The notes beneath the pieces were generated by a model. The model did not search any database, was not told where the DNA came from, and worked only from the letters and a program-made list of their open reading frames with translations. DNA of 22,108 nucleotides from CAYNFH01 sp964396385 (GTDB lineage: Bacteria; Armatimonadota; Chthonomonadetes; Chthonomonadales; CAJBBX01), in assembly GCA_964396385.1 (NCBI GenBank), contig CAYNFH010000101.1:1-22108 (forward strand), given 5' to 3'. The stretch's first letter is position 1. Each line of letters opens with the position of its first letter. The position numbers were made by a program, and so were the translations under genes. Positions 7,175-14,922 of this stretch are shown piece by piece.

Positions 7175-8679
7175 CATGCTCGTGACCTAACCGTCGCGGA
7201 CGCGGCGGCTTGCACCGCCGGTACGGTCTTCAAGCCGGTATCTATCAGGTTCACCAGCGGGCGCGGGAAGACGCCCACCACCAGCAGGAGCACGGCGAGC
7301 GCGGAGATGGCGACCCACTCGGTGGTCCGCGCGTCCGGCAGCGAGCGATACTCCTCCTCATTGACCGGACCGAGGAATATCTTCTGCAGCACCCGCAGCA
7401 CGTAGATGGCGGTCAGCACGATACCGGCGGCTGAGATGAGCGCCAGCACCGGGAACTTCAGCCACATACCATAGAAGCAGAGGAACTCCGCGATGAATCC
7501 GCTGGTCGCGGGCAGCCCGAAGGAGGCCAGCCCGCCCACCGTCATGGCGATGGCGATGCCGGGCATCTTCCTGGCGAACCCGCCCATGGCCAGGATATTG
7601 CGGGTGTGCGCCTTCTCGTACACGAGCCCCACCACCGCGAAGAAGAGGCCGGTCATGATCCCGTGCGAGAACATCTGCATCACGGCCCCGTTCACGCCGA
7701 TGGGGTTCAGCGAGGCCAGCCCCAGCATCACCACGCCCATGTGGGAGACGCTGGAGTAGGCGATGACGTACTTCAGGTCGGTCTGCCCCATGGCGGAGAA
7801 CGCGCCGTAGAGGATGTTGATCGTGGCGATGGCCGCCATGAGCAGCGCCCAGTCCTGCGCGCCCTGCGGCAGCAGCCCCAACCCGATCCGCAGCACGCCG
7901 TAGGCCCCCAGCTTCATCAACACGCCCGCGTGCAGCATGGAGACCGCCGTGGGCGCCGAGGCGTGGCCGTCCGGCGACCAGGTGTGGAGCGGCCAGATTC
8001 CGGCCAGGATCCCGAAGCCGACGTACACCGCCAGGAAGGTCCAGCGCTGGAAACCGGGATCGAACTGGGCGCCGGCCAACTGCGCCAGGTCGAAGGTGTG
8101 CGCGGGCGCGGCGAAGTAGAGGCCCAGGATGGCCACCAGAATTAAGGCGCTGCCCGCGAGAAGCATCAGCGTCAGCTTCATCGCGGAGTACTCCTTGGTC
8201 CGCTCTTTGGTGGAGGTGCCCCACACGCCGATGAGCAGGTACATCGGCAGCACGGCCAGCTCGTAGAAGAGGAACAGGAAGAACAGGTCGCGCGCTACGA
8301 AGACGCCGAAGACGCCGCCCACCAGCAGCAGCAGCAGTGCCAGGAATTCCTTGGTCCGCAGCTTCTGGGTCCATGAGGCGAAGATGCCGCCGGTGATGAT
8401 GATGGCGGTGAGGAGCACCAGGACGACGCTGGTGCCGTCCACTCCCACGTGGTACGTGATGCCCAGGGGGCGCACCCAGGGAACCGACTCTTCGAACTGG
8501 AAACCTCCGACGGCACGGTTGTACGCCAGCGTTATGTAGATGGCCGGCGGCAGCGTGAGGCCCGCGCCCGCCAGTCCCACGAACCGGATCAGGAGCCCCT
8601 TGGAGGCCGGGATCAGAAGGAGCGCGATGGCGGCCACGATGGGGCAGAGGACGACGAAGCTCAGAAGGTGGCCGCTCAC
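7102..8679 (-). CDS. nuoM: NADH-quinone oxidoreductase subunit M (antiporter-like)
   Basis: 525 residues. The GTG at 8679 was chosen because AAGGAG lies 6 nt upstream and the protein begins MSGHLLSFVVLCPIVAAIAL as NuoM should; its GTGA overlaps the nuoL stop by 4 nt. The frame is open further upstream only through repeat and nuoL shadow sequence. Family marks are FFLFLFYELAVLPMYLLIG (TM5 glutamate), HTWSPDGHASAPTAVSML, HAGVLMKLGAYGVLRIG (TM8 lysine) and AYSSVSHMGVVMLG. In the TM7 segment, where most NuoM proteins have F-A-x-K-x-P, this one reads GFGILAGIWPLHTW, so the pumping lysine is replaced by leucine. The last 24 or so residues are encoded by the palindromic repeat and are not NuoM-like. 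Confidence 0.95.
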   Translation of the reverse strand: MSGHLLSFVVLCPIVAAIALLLIPASKGLLIRFVGLAGAGLTLPPAIYITLAYNRAVGGFQFEESVPWVRPLGITYHVGVDGTSVVLVLLTAIIITGGIFASWTQKLRTKEFLALLLLLVGGVFGVFVARDLFFLFLFYELAVLPMYLLIGVWGTSTKERTKEYSAMKLTLMLLAGSALILVAILGLYFAAPAHTFDLAQLAGAQFDPGFQRWTFLAVYVGFGILAGIWPLHTWSPDGHASAPTAVSMLHAGVLMKLGAYGVLRIGLGLLPQGAQDWALLMAAIATINILYGAFSAMGQTDLKYVIAYSSVSHMGVVMLGLASLNPIGVNGAVMQMFSHGIMTGLFFAVVGLVYEKAHTRNILAMGGFARKMPGIAIAMTVGGLASFGLPATSGFIAEFLCFYGMWLKFPVLALISAAGIVLTAIYVLRVLQKIFLGPVNEEEYRSLPDARTTEWVAISALAVLLLVVGVFPRPLVNLIDTGLKTVPAVQAAASATVRSRAWSFRATARNLGSGPESPDSSLRSE

Positions 8680-10799
8680 GGAATGCTCCTTAGACTGGTG
8701 GAAGACCCCACCCGTTTCCCCTCCCCTTGGTAAGGGGAGGGGAACACCATGCCAAGCCGCGGGGCCCTGTTCCCCCTCCTTACGAAGGAGGGGGTTTGGG
8801 GGAGGTTCCTCTCGTGCGTGGGGCCGGCGCCCATGCCAAACAGCGCCAACAGGACGGCCAGGATCAGCGCAGCAGCCACCATCGCGCCCGCATAGGACTG
8901 CGCTTGCCCGTTGGCGCTGCGCCGGAGGGCCGAGCCGGCCTGCCCGCAGAGCCAGCCGATGCCGTTCATGGCGCCGTCCACCACGTGACGGTCGAACCAG
9001 GCGACCATGCGGCCGAAAGCCAGCGTGCCTCGCGCTCCCACCGTATTCCAGAACGTCTCCACGCCCCACAGCCCGACCAGGATGTTGTAGACCGACGAGG
9101 GCAGCCGCTCGATGGGATCGGTCTCCATGGTTGGGCGGGCGTACAGCCACCAGGCCACCGCCATACCGGCGAACGCTACCAGGGTGGTCACGGCCATCAC
9201 GGAGACGTGCGCGTTGCGCTGGGCCACGCCCGCAAGGACTTCGGCCGTGTTCCCGGCTCCCGCGATGGTGGCGGGGGTGCCCTCCAGGAACCGCTCGAAC
9301 CGGCCCTCCAGCAGTAGGCCCAGGACCACGGAAGGAACGGCCAGCACCCAGAGCGGCACAGTCATGACCAATGGTGACTCATGTGCGGCGCCGGCATCGG
9401 GGGATCGGGGCGAGCCGTAGAAGGCCATGAACCAGAGGCGTAGCGCATAGAACGCGGTGATGCCTGCCACGATAACGCCGACCACGCCGCCGAAGAGCGC
9501 GATGACCGGTGCGGGCCGAACGCCGCCGGGATTGGTCGCTGCCGCGAACGCCGCGGCCAGGATACCATCCTTGCTGGCCCAGCCGGAGAGCGCCGGGAAG
9601 CCGGCCAGCGCGAGCACACCGATAAGACACGTAATTGCCGTGTGCGGCATCCGCTTCATCAGCCCGCCCATGCGCCGCAGGTTGTTGGGCTCCTCGCTAT
9701 GGTGCAGCGCGTGGATCACGGAGCCAGCGGAGAGAAAGAGCAGCGCCTTGAAGAAGGCGTGGGTCAGCAGGTGGAACATGCCGGCCGTCTGACCCATCTC
9801 GCCGCCCGTTCCCAGCCCGAGCATCATGTAGCCGAGCTGGCTGATAGTGGAGTAGGCCAGCACCTTCTTGATGTCGATGTAGACCATCGCAATAGTGGCC
9901 GCGACGAAGGCCGTAATGGCTCCGATTAGCAGCACCACGTCCAGTGCCACGCTGGAGGCCGCGAACACCGGCATCAGCCGCGCCACCATGTAGACGCCCG
10001 CCGCCACCATCGTCGCCGCGTGGATGAGGGCGCTCACCGGCGTCGGGCCCTCCATGGCGTCCGGCAGCCAGACGTGCAGCGGGAACTGCGCGGATTTGCC
10101 AACCGCGCCACAAAAGAGCAGCAGCGGCGCCAGCCACAGGAAGGTGGTGCCCGACACCAGCGGGATGGCTGCCGCCTGCCCGTGCGCGATGTTGGCGACT
10201 GCGTCCGCCGCAGCATCGAACCGGAAGGAGCCTGCGGCTGCGGAGAGGAGCAGGACGCCGATCAGGAAGCCGACGTCGCCGAAGCGCGTGACTACAAACG
10301 CCTTCTTGGCGGCGCTGGCCGCGCTGGGCTTGAACCACCAGAACCCGATGAGCAGGTAGGAGCAGATGCCCACCAACTCCCAGCAGACATAGAGCTGGAA
10401 CAGGTTATTGGCTGTGACGAGCCCGAGCATGGAGGCGGTGAAGAGGCTCAGATAGCCAAAGTACCGCGCATACCCGTTGTCGCCCTTCATGTATCCGATG
10501 GAGTAGATCTGGACGAGCGCGCTGACGATGCAGACCACCAGCACCATCATCCAGGACATGGCGTCCAGGTGCACGCCGAGCGCGATGTCGAAGCGCGGGG
10601 GAATACTGAGCCATGTGAGCTCCGCGTGCGCTCCGGCGCCATGCGGGTTCACGCCCAGCGCCACTCCGAGGCTCAGAAGCACCGCCACAATGGTAAGTGC
10701 CGGGGCGAACTTCGCGCCAGGACGCACCAGGGCCAGGACGCCCACGAGGATGGCCGCCAGCAGGGGAGCGATGGGAATGAGCCAGACGTAATTAGTCAT
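8676..10799 (-). CDS. nuoL: NADH-quinone oxidoreductase subunit L (antiporter-like)
   Basis: 707 residues, ATG at 10799. This is the largest membrane-arm subunit and has the long lateral helix. Seen here: FQLYVCWELVGICSYLLIGF with the TM5 glutamate, CGAVGKSAQFPLHVWLPDAM with the TM7 lysine, then EGPTPVSALIHAATMVAAG, and AYSTISQLGYMMLGLGTGG. The NuoL-like part ends near AALILAVLLALFGMGAG. The remaining 50 or so residues (HERNLPQTPSFVRRGNR onward) are encoded by a double-hairpin repeat and have no membrane character. The start has no Shine-Dalgarno sequence; it abuts a TTTTCGA heptamer array. The stop overlaps the nuoM GTG. Confidence 0.95.
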   Translation of the reverse strand: MTNYVWLIPIAPLLAAILVGVLALVRPGAKFAPALTIVAVLLSLGVALGVNPHGAGAHAELTWLSIPPRFDIALGVHLDAMSWMMVLVVCIVSALVQIYSIGYMKGDNGYARYFGYLSLFTASMLGLVTANNLFQLYVCWELVGICSYLLIGFWWFKPSAASAAKKAFVVTRFGDVGFLIGVLLLSAAAGSFRFDAAADAVANIAHGQAAAIPLVSGTTFLWLAPLLLFCGAVGKSAQFPLHVWLPDAMEGPTPVSALIHAATMVAAGVYMVARLMPVFAASSVALDVVLLIGAITAFVAATIAMVYIDIKKVLAYSTISQLGYMMLGLGTGGEMGQTAGMFHLLTHAFFKALLFLSAGSVIHALHHSEEPNNLRRMGGLMKRMPHTAITCLIGVLALAGFPALSGWASKDGILAAAFAAATNPGGVRPAPVIALFGGVVGVIVAGITAFYALRLWFMAFYGSPRSPDAGAAHESPLVMTVPLWVLAVPSVVLGLLLEGRFERFLEGTPATIAGAGNTAEVLAGVAQRNAHVSVMAVTTLVAFAGMAVAWWLYARPTMETDPIERLPSSVYNILVGLWGVETFWNTVGARGTLAFGRMVAWFDRHVVDGAMNGIGWLCGQAGSALRRSANGQAQSYAGAMVAAALILAVLLALFGMGAGPTHERNLPQTPSFVRRGNRAPRLGMVFPSPYQGEGKRVGSSTSLRSIP
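8716..8794. repeat. Double G/C-rich hairpin repeat inside nuoL 3' end
   Basis: First hairpin: TTCCCCTCCCCTT (8716-8728) and AAGGGGAGGGGAA (8732-8744), a perfect 13-bp stem with a 3-nt loop. Second hairpin: CCCCCTCCTT (8772-8781) and AAGGAGGGGG (8785-8794), a perfect 10-bp stem with a 3-nt loop. The two resemble each other, and G-rich flanking sequence (GTTTGGGGGAGG) continues to about 8806. The unit is read through in frame as part of nuoL. It looks like a mobile or dispersed palindromic repeat rather than a terminator, because nuoM continues downstream. Confidence 0.85.
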
Positions 10800-10826
10800 T
10801 TTCGATTTTCGATTTTGGAGTTTCGA
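10799..10826. repeat. AT-rich heptamer array before nuoL
   Basis: On the plus strand four successive 7-mers read TTTTCGA, TTTTCGA, TTTTGGA, GTTTCGA. The array abuts the nuoL ATG and takes the place where a Shine-Dalgarno sequence would be expected. It contrasts sharply with the GC-rich surroundings. Confidence 0.8.
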
Positions 10827-10846
10827 TTCATGCAGTCTGCAATGCC

Positions 10847-10921
10847 GTCATCCCGAACGAACAGTGAGGGATCTGGCTCCGGGTCAGAGCCGCCAGATTC
10901 CTCGCTGGCGCTCGGAATGAC
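10847..10921. repeat. Dispersed palindromic element, full copy 2
   Basis: Left arm 10847-10876 (GTCATCCCGAACG...) and right arm 10893-10921 (CCAGATTCCTCGCTGGCGCT...) form an imperfect inverted repeat of the same family as 7101-7174. It fills most of the nuoK-nuoL gap. Confidence 0.88.
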
Positions 10922-10929
10922 AATTCCTG

Positions 10930-11235
10930 CTACCCCTTCAGCTCGCTCACCTGCTCGACCTCGATAGTGCCAAAGTCGCGGTAGATGTTCAGGATGATGG
11001 CCAGCCCTACAGCCGCTTCCGCCGCCGCCACGGTGATTCCGACGAGCACGAAAACATGCGGCTCCATGGAGGCCGGCGCCAGGTATCGCCAGAAGGCCAG
11101 GAAGTTGAGGTTGGCCGCGTTGAGCATCAACTCCACGCCCATCAGCAGAGCGATGGCGTTCCGCCGGCTGATGACGGCGTACGTGCCCAGCGCGAACAGC
11201 ACCGCGCTCACCAGTAGGTAGGCTGTCAGTGGCAT
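10930..11235 (-). CDS. nuoK: NADH-quinone oxidoreductase subunit K
   Basis: 101 residues, ATG at 11235, three membrane helices, normal family length (about 100). The two membrane glutamates thought to carry protons are present in GVELMLNAANLNFLAF (TM2) and VAAAEAAVGLAIILNIY (TM3). The upstream gap to nuoJ is 64 bp and contains a half palindromic element. GGGGCG about 4 nt before the ATG is only a weak ribosome site. The C-terminus (EVEQVSELKG) is short and polar. Confidence 0.96.
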   Translation of the reverse strand: MPLTAYLLVSAVLFALGTYAVISRRNAIALLMGVELMLNAANLNFLAFWRYLAPASMEPHVFVLVGITVAAAEAAVGLAIILNIYRDFGTIEVEQVSELKG

Positions 11236-11249
11236 GTCGTCGCCCCGGT

Positions 11250-11277
11250 GTCATTCCGAACAGAGTTAGGAATCTGG
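11250..11277. repeat. Dispersed palindromic element, left half only
   Basis: GTCATTCCGAAC...TTAGGAATCTGG matches the left arms of the two full copies. No good right arm follows before the nuoJ stop at 11300; AGGCTCCAGCGCCTCATTG may be an eroded trace. It lies in the nuoJ-nuoK gap. Confidence 0.75.
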
Positions 11278-11299
11278 CCCAGCCCCAGGCTCCAGCGCC

Positions 11300-11926
11300 T
11301 CATTGTCCCACGCCCACCAGTTCCCGCCCCTCTTCCGGCAGCTCGGCGGCCACGTGGGGAGGGGGAGCCTGCCCGTCGCCTCGGATCTCTTCCACCGCCA
11401 GCGGCGGGACCTCCGGCGCCGGCTCACGCTCCGACTTGGCCAGTACGATGGCGCCGATTAGCGCCGCGAGCAGCAGCAACGAGGAGACCTCAAACGGCAC
11501 CGCATAACTCGTGATGAGCTCCAGGCCCAGGTGCCGCACCTGGTTGGTGGCGTCGGCGGGCGCGCCCACGTTGATCACCCATGGCTGCCGCGTAAGCGTC
11601 CAGCCTATGCCTAAGGCCATGACGGCGCACAGCAGCCCCGCCCAGAGGCCGTACCGGTTGGTCTGCGGCACGCGCGGGTTCATCACATCCTGGGTCAGCA
11701 TGAGGGCGAAGAGAATCAGGACCATGATGGCCCCGGCGTAGATCAGAAGCTGGACCACAAAGAGGAAGTGCGCCTCCAGCATCGCGAACAGGCCCGCCAC
11801 GCCCACCAGGCACGGCAGCAGCCAGTAGCCTGCGTGGACGATGTTGCGGGACTGGACCACGAAGAGCGCCGGGATCAGCGTGAGCGCGGCCAGGCATGCA
11901 AAGGCTATCCACGTGCCGGTGCTCAT
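11300..11926 (-). CDS. nuoJ: NADH-quinone oxidoreductase subunit J
   Basis: 208 residues with five membrane helices. The ATG at 11926 overlaps the nuoI stop by 4 nt (ATGA), which implies translational coupling. Typical NuoJ features are RNIVHAGYWLLPCLVGVAGL followed by FAMLEAHFLFVVQLLIYAGA and IMVLILFALMLT, the conserved TM3 region that forms the pi-bulge linking quinone reduction to pumping. The fifth helix is SSLLLLAALIGAIVLAKSE. The last 40 or so residues are a hydrophilic Pro/Glu-rich tail (EPAPEVPPLAVEEIRGDGQ), somewhat longer than usual. Part of a membrane-arm block with K and L downstream. Confidence 0.95.
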   Translation of the reverse strand: MSTGTWIAFACLAALTLIPALFVVQSRNIVHAGYWLLPCLVGVAGLFAMLEAHFLFVVQLLIYAGAIMVLILFALMLTQDVMNPRVPQTNRYGLWAGLLCAVMALGIGWTLTRQPWVINVGAPADATNQVRHLGLELITSYAVPFEVSSLLLLAALIGAIVLAKSEREPAPEVPPLAVEEIRGDGQAPPPHVAAELPEEGRELVGVGQ

Positions 11927-12450
11927 GGGGCGGCCGCCTTCTTTGCCGCCTCTTCCGCCAGAGCCGCTTCAATGGTGGCGTTGTTCCGCTCCACGGCTTC
12001 CACGCCACCGGGGGTCAGGTCCGCGATATGGAACATGCTTACGTCCCGCCGGGTGGATGCCAGCTCGTATGCCGGTCCCATGTAGATGGCATCGAACGGG
12101 CAGGCTTCAATGCAGAGGTTGCAGAACATGCAGCGGCCCAGGTCCATGTCGAACTCGCGGACGCCGGCATGTTTGCCCGCGCCCAGCTTCACCATGGAGA
12201 TGACCCTGGTGGGGCAGGCCTGCTCGCAGAGCGTGCAGCCCACGCACTTGAGGCGGCCGGCTTCCTCGTCATACGGGAGGTAGAAGAGGCCACGGTACCG
12301 GGGCGAAACCTTCGGACGCTCGTACGGGTATTGGAGCGTGATCTTCTCGCGTCCCACAAGGTTGCGGAAGGTGACCGCCATCCCCTTGAGGAAGCTGGTG
12401 AATCCGCCAATGAAGTCCGCTATGGGATGAATGCGATTTTCAATTTTCAA
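11923..12450 (-). CDS. nuoI: NADH-quinone oxidoreductase subunit I (2x[4Fe-4S])
   Basis: Up to 175 residues. It carries clusters N6a and N6b, which pass electrons towards NuoB. The two ferredoxin motifs are CVGCTLCEQACP and CMFCNLCIEACP, and the upstream GMAVTFRNLVGREKITLQYP is the usual amphipathic anchor region. The start is uncertain. The frame can open at a TTG (12450) inside an AT-rich heptamer array; no ATG or GTG precedes the conserved region, and the first internal ATG (12381) would remove the first 23 residues of the anchor. The C-terminus is Ala/Lys-rich (LAEEAAKKAAAP). The stop overlaps the nuoJ start by 4 nt. Confidence 0.93.
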   Translation of the reverse strand: MKIENRIHPIADFIGGFTSFLKGMAVTFRNLVGREKITLQYPYERPKVSPRYRGLFYLPYDEEAGRLKCVGCTLCEQACPTRVISMVKLGAGKHAGVREFDMDLGRCMFCNLCIEACPFDAIYMGPAYELASTRRDVSMFHIADLTPGGVEAVERNNATIEAALAEEAAKKAAAP

Positions 12451-12457
12451 TTTTCGA
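12437..12457. repeat. AT-rich heptamer array at the nuoI start
   Basis: On the plus strand three 7-mers read TTTTCAA, TTTTCAA, TTTTCGA. The array overlaps the most likely nuoI start codon (TTG at 12450-12448), so the gene has no normal Shine-Dalgarno sequence. Same family as the arrays at 10799 and 15436. Confidence 0.8.
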
Positions 12458-12484
12458 TTACCAAGTCGACACCACTAGAGGGCT

Positions 12485-12533
12485 CGAACGCCTGAACGCC
12501 CGATCCTCGACTCTCAAGTCTCAGCCCTCAACC
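12485..12533. repeat. Degenerate heptamer array overlapping the nuoH stop
   Basis: Reading the minus strand from 12533, seven consecutive 7-mers are GGTTGAG, GGCTGAG, ACTTGAG, AGTCGAG, GATCGGG, CGTTCAG, GCGTTCG, most sharing a T/C-GAG core. The first unit contains the nuoH TGA stop. A different sequence family from the AT-rich array beside it, but the same 7-nt period. Confidence 0.75.
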
Positions 12534-13655
12534 AGTTATCCAGACCACCCAGCCAGCGGCGGCGCAGAGCACCAGGAGGGAGAGCGGCACCAGTGCCTTC
12601 CAGCAGAAGCCCATCATCTGGTCTATGCGCAAGCGCGGCAGCGTCCACCGGACCCACATCATGAGGCAGATAAGGGCGAAGGTCTTCAGCGTAAACCACA
12701 CGGCCGCAGGCAGAATAGAAGGGCCGAGCCAGCCGCCGAAGAAGAGCACCACCGCAAACCCGGCGGAGAAGAAATTGTTAGCGAACTCCGCCAGAAAGAA
12801 GAAGGCGAACCGCATGCCGGAGTACTCGGTGTGGAAGCCGCTCACCAGCTCCGATTCCGCTTCCGGCAGGTCGAACGGCGCGCGGTTCACCTCCGCCAGC
12901 GAGCAGACCAGGTAGATGAGGAAGCCGGGGACCAGCACCGGCGCGTGCCGGACGATGTTCCAGAGGCCCGCCTGCTGGTTTACAATGCCGATCATGGACA
13001 TGGTGTTGGCGAAGACGATAACCGCCAGCACCACGATGACCATAGGTACCTCATAGGAGATGAGCTGCGCCACGGCGCGCACGCCGCCCAGCAGTGTGTA
13101 CTTGTTGTTGGAGCCCCAGCCGGCTGCCAGGACGCCGAGCGCCGCCGTGGTAGAGACTGCAATGACGTACAGCGCGGCCAGCGGGTAGTCATAGCCGATC
13201 CAGGCGGCGCTGAACGGCAGCGCCATGAAGGTCATTACCGTAGGAACGAACACCAGGTAGGGCGCCAGAAGGAAGAGCGGCCGGTCCGCCGCGGCGGGGA
13301 TCACGTCCTCCTTGGTCATCAGCTTCAGCGCGTCGGCCAGAGTCTGGCCGAGCCCCTTCCATCCTACGTGCATGGGGCCGAGCCGCGCCTGCATCCAGCC
13401 GGCGAACTTCCGCTCAAGCCAGATGATGAACAGCACGCTGAGAGCGACGAAGTTGACGACGACGAACGCCTTGGTGAACGCGTCCAGAAGCGGGTGGTTC
13501 CCGATGAACCGGAGGACGGGATCGGCGAATCTCCACGGCAGGTGAGGCAGCAGAGCGCAGATAAACAGGATCGCGAGCAGCACGACGACGCCAGCCATGA
13601 ACTGCCCGGCTCTGTACGCCCGCGTCTCCGTCCCCTCAAGCTGCCGTACGCTCAC
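12528..13655 (-). CDS. nuoH: NADH-quinone oxidoreductase subunit H
   Basis: 375 residues with a GTG start at 13655, GGGAG about 8 nt upstream. NuoH forms the floor of the quinone chamber and the start of the E-channel. Its hallmark motifs are intact: LERKFAGWMQARLGPMHVG (loop 1-2), then GLGQTLADALKLMTKED, ISYEVPMVIVVLAV, and the highly conserved EVNRAPFDLPEAESELVSGF followed by HTEYSGMRFAFFFLAEFAN. The length is within the family range (about 330-430). The stop codon lies within the first unit of a 7-nt repeat array, so the last codons may have been recut when the array formed. Confidence 0.97.
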   Translation of the reverse strand: MSVRQLEGTETRAYRAGQFMAGVVVLLAILFICALLPHLPWRFADPVLRFIGNHPLLDAFTKAFVVVNFVALSVLFIIWLERKFAGWMQARLGPMHVGWKGLGQTLADALKLMTKEDVIPAAADRPLFLLAPYLVFVPTVMTFMALPFSAAWIGYDYPLAALYVIAVSTTAALGVLAAGWGSNNKYTLLGGVRAVAQLISYEVPMVIVVLAVIVFANTMSMIGIVNQQAGLWNIVRHAPVLVPGFLIYLVCSLAEVNRAPFDLPEAESELVSGFHTEYSGMRFAFFFLAEFANNFFSAGFAVVLFFGGWLGPSILPAAVWFTLKTFALICLMMWVRWTLPRLRIDQMMGFCWKALVPLSLLVLCAAAGWVVWITG

Positions 13656-13710
13656 CCTGCTGTCTCCCGGCGGAGCGGCCGCGTGCGACCGCCCCTACCA
13701 GACTGTCTGC

Positions 13711-14826
13711 TCATCGGTCTACTTCCCCCAGGACAGTATCGAGGCTTCCCAGAATAGCGATGACGTCCGCGATCTTCACGCCCTTCAGCATCTCCGGGAG
13801 AAGGCCGAGGTGGACGAAGGAGGGGGCGCGGATGTGGACTCGCACCGGGTTCAGACCGCCGTCACTTACCATGAAGAAGCACAGCTCCCCACGCGGCGAC
13901 TCCGTGCGCGAGTACGCCTCGCCGGCCGGCGGCTTGAAGATCTTGGGGATCTTGGTCATGATCTCCCCGTCCGGCATGTCCCTCAGACACTGCTCGACGA
14001 TGCGCGCGCTCTGCCGCATCTCCTCCATGCGGACGCGGTACCGGGCCATCACGTCCCCTTCGGGGAAGACTGGCACGTCGAACTCCAGGCGGTCGTACAC
14101 CTCGTAGGGGGCGATGCGGCGGATGTCATACGGGATCCCCGAGCCCCGCGCCACCGGCCCCGACGCGGCATACGCGATGGCCATCTCCCGAGAAATCACG
14201 CCGACGCCTTCGCACCGGGCGCGAAAGATCCGGTTGCCGGTGAGCAGCCGATCATACGAGACCAGCTCCGACTGGAAGTCTTTGAAGAAAGCGCGCGTTC
14301 GATCCGCGAAGCCTTCCGGCAGGTCCGCCGGCACTCCGCCCGCCCGGATCCAATTGTACGTGAGCCTCGCGCCGGTCATGGCTTCCAGCAGGTCCAGCAC
14401 CCGCTCGCGCTCGCGGAAGGCGTACAGGAATACCGTAGTGGCGCCGAGGTCCGTGGCAAACGTGCCCAGGAATACCAGGTGGCTGGCGATGCGGTTCAGC
14501 TCGCACAGCAGCACGCGGATGTACTGCGCCCGCTCCGGCACCTCGAGCCTGCCGACCCGCTCGATGGCCTGGGAGATGGCCAGGTTGTTGTTGAGCGCGG
14601 CCAGGTAGTCCAGCCGGTCCGTGAAGGGCACGTTCTGCCGGTACGGCCGCCGTTCGAACATCTTCTCGAGCCCGCGGTGCAGGTATCCGATGACCGGCCG
14701 GCACGAGACGACGATCTCGCCATCCAGCTCCACGATGAGCCGGAGCACCCCGTGCGTGGAAGGGTGCTGCGGTCCCATGTTGACCGTCATGCCCGGGCTG
14801 GTGATTTCAGTGGTCGTAAGTGTCAT
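13711..14826 (-). CDS. nuoD: NADH-quinone oxidoreductase subunit D (49-kDa type)
   Basis: 371 residues from the ATG at 14826. An in-frame ATG at 14880 would only add peptide encoded by the GT-rich repeat (SSHTPTPPHSHTA), so it was rejected. NuoD forms the quinone headgroup site with NuoB. The two quinone-contacting residues known from Thermus Nqo4 are both present: the histidine of GPQHPSTHGVLRL and the tyrosine of DRLDYL. Other marks are HRGLEKMFERRPYRQN, ELNRIASHLVFLGTFATDLG, YNWIRAGGVPADLPEGF and the closing ILGSLDTVLGEVDR. As usual the ancestral NiFe-hydrogenase cysteines are absent. Only 4 nt separate the ATG from the repeat, and there is no clear Shine-Dalgarno sequence. Confidence 0.96.
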   Translation of the reverse strand: MTLTTTEITSPGMTVNMGPQHPSTHGVLRLIVELDGEIVVSCRPVIGYLHRGLEKMFERRPYRQNVPFTDRLDYLAALNNNLAISQAIERVGRLEVPERAQYIRVLLCELNRIASHLVFLGTFATDLGATTVFLYAFRERERVLDLLEAMTGARLTYNWIRAGGVPADLPEGFADRTRAFFKDFQSELVSYDRLLTGNRIFRARCEGVGVISREMAIAYAASGPVARGSGIPYDIRRIAPYEVYDRLEFDVPVFPEGDVMARYRVRMEEMRQSARIVEQCLRDMPDGEIMTKIPKIFKPPAGEAYSRTESPRGELCFFMVSDGGLNPVRVHIRAPSFVHLGLLPEMLKGVKIADVIAILGSLDTVLGEVDR

Positions 14827-14830
14827 CGCC

Positions 14831-14922
14831 GTATGGGAGTGTGGGGGTGTGGGGGTGTGGGAGGAAGGGCGAATACGCATAGGTACTCACGCCCATACCC
14901 CCATACACCCACACTCCCATAC
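14831..14922. repeat. GT-rich octamer repeat with 15-bp terminal inverted repeats
   Basis: The left arm on the plus strand reads GTATGGGA, GTGTGGGG, GTGTGGGG, GTGTGGGA in 8-nt register (14831-14862). The right arm, on the minus strand from 14922, reads GTATGGGA, GTGTGGGT, GTATGGGG, GTATGGGC. The outer 15 bases of both ends are perfect inverted repeats. The element fills the nuoC-nuoD gap exactly: it begins at the base after the nuoC stop and ends 4 nt before the nuoD ATG. Confidence 0.88.

Noticed and set aside
8680..9150. Upstream extension of nuoM to 9150
   Set aside because: The extra residues are nuoL in another frame plus repeat sequence; the GTG at 8679 has an ideal ribosome site and gives a normal NuoM N-terminus.
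13656..13710. Possible further repeat arm (TGGTAGGGGCGGTCGC on the minus strand) in the nuoD-nuoH gap
   Set aside because: It looks like known dispersed-repeat arms, but no partner arm, period or second copy is present in the window.
14603..14615. Suspected loss of the NuoD quinone-site tyrosine
   Set aside because: Realigning by hand to Thermus Nqo4 places Tyr87 in the DYL of DRLDYL, which is conserved here.
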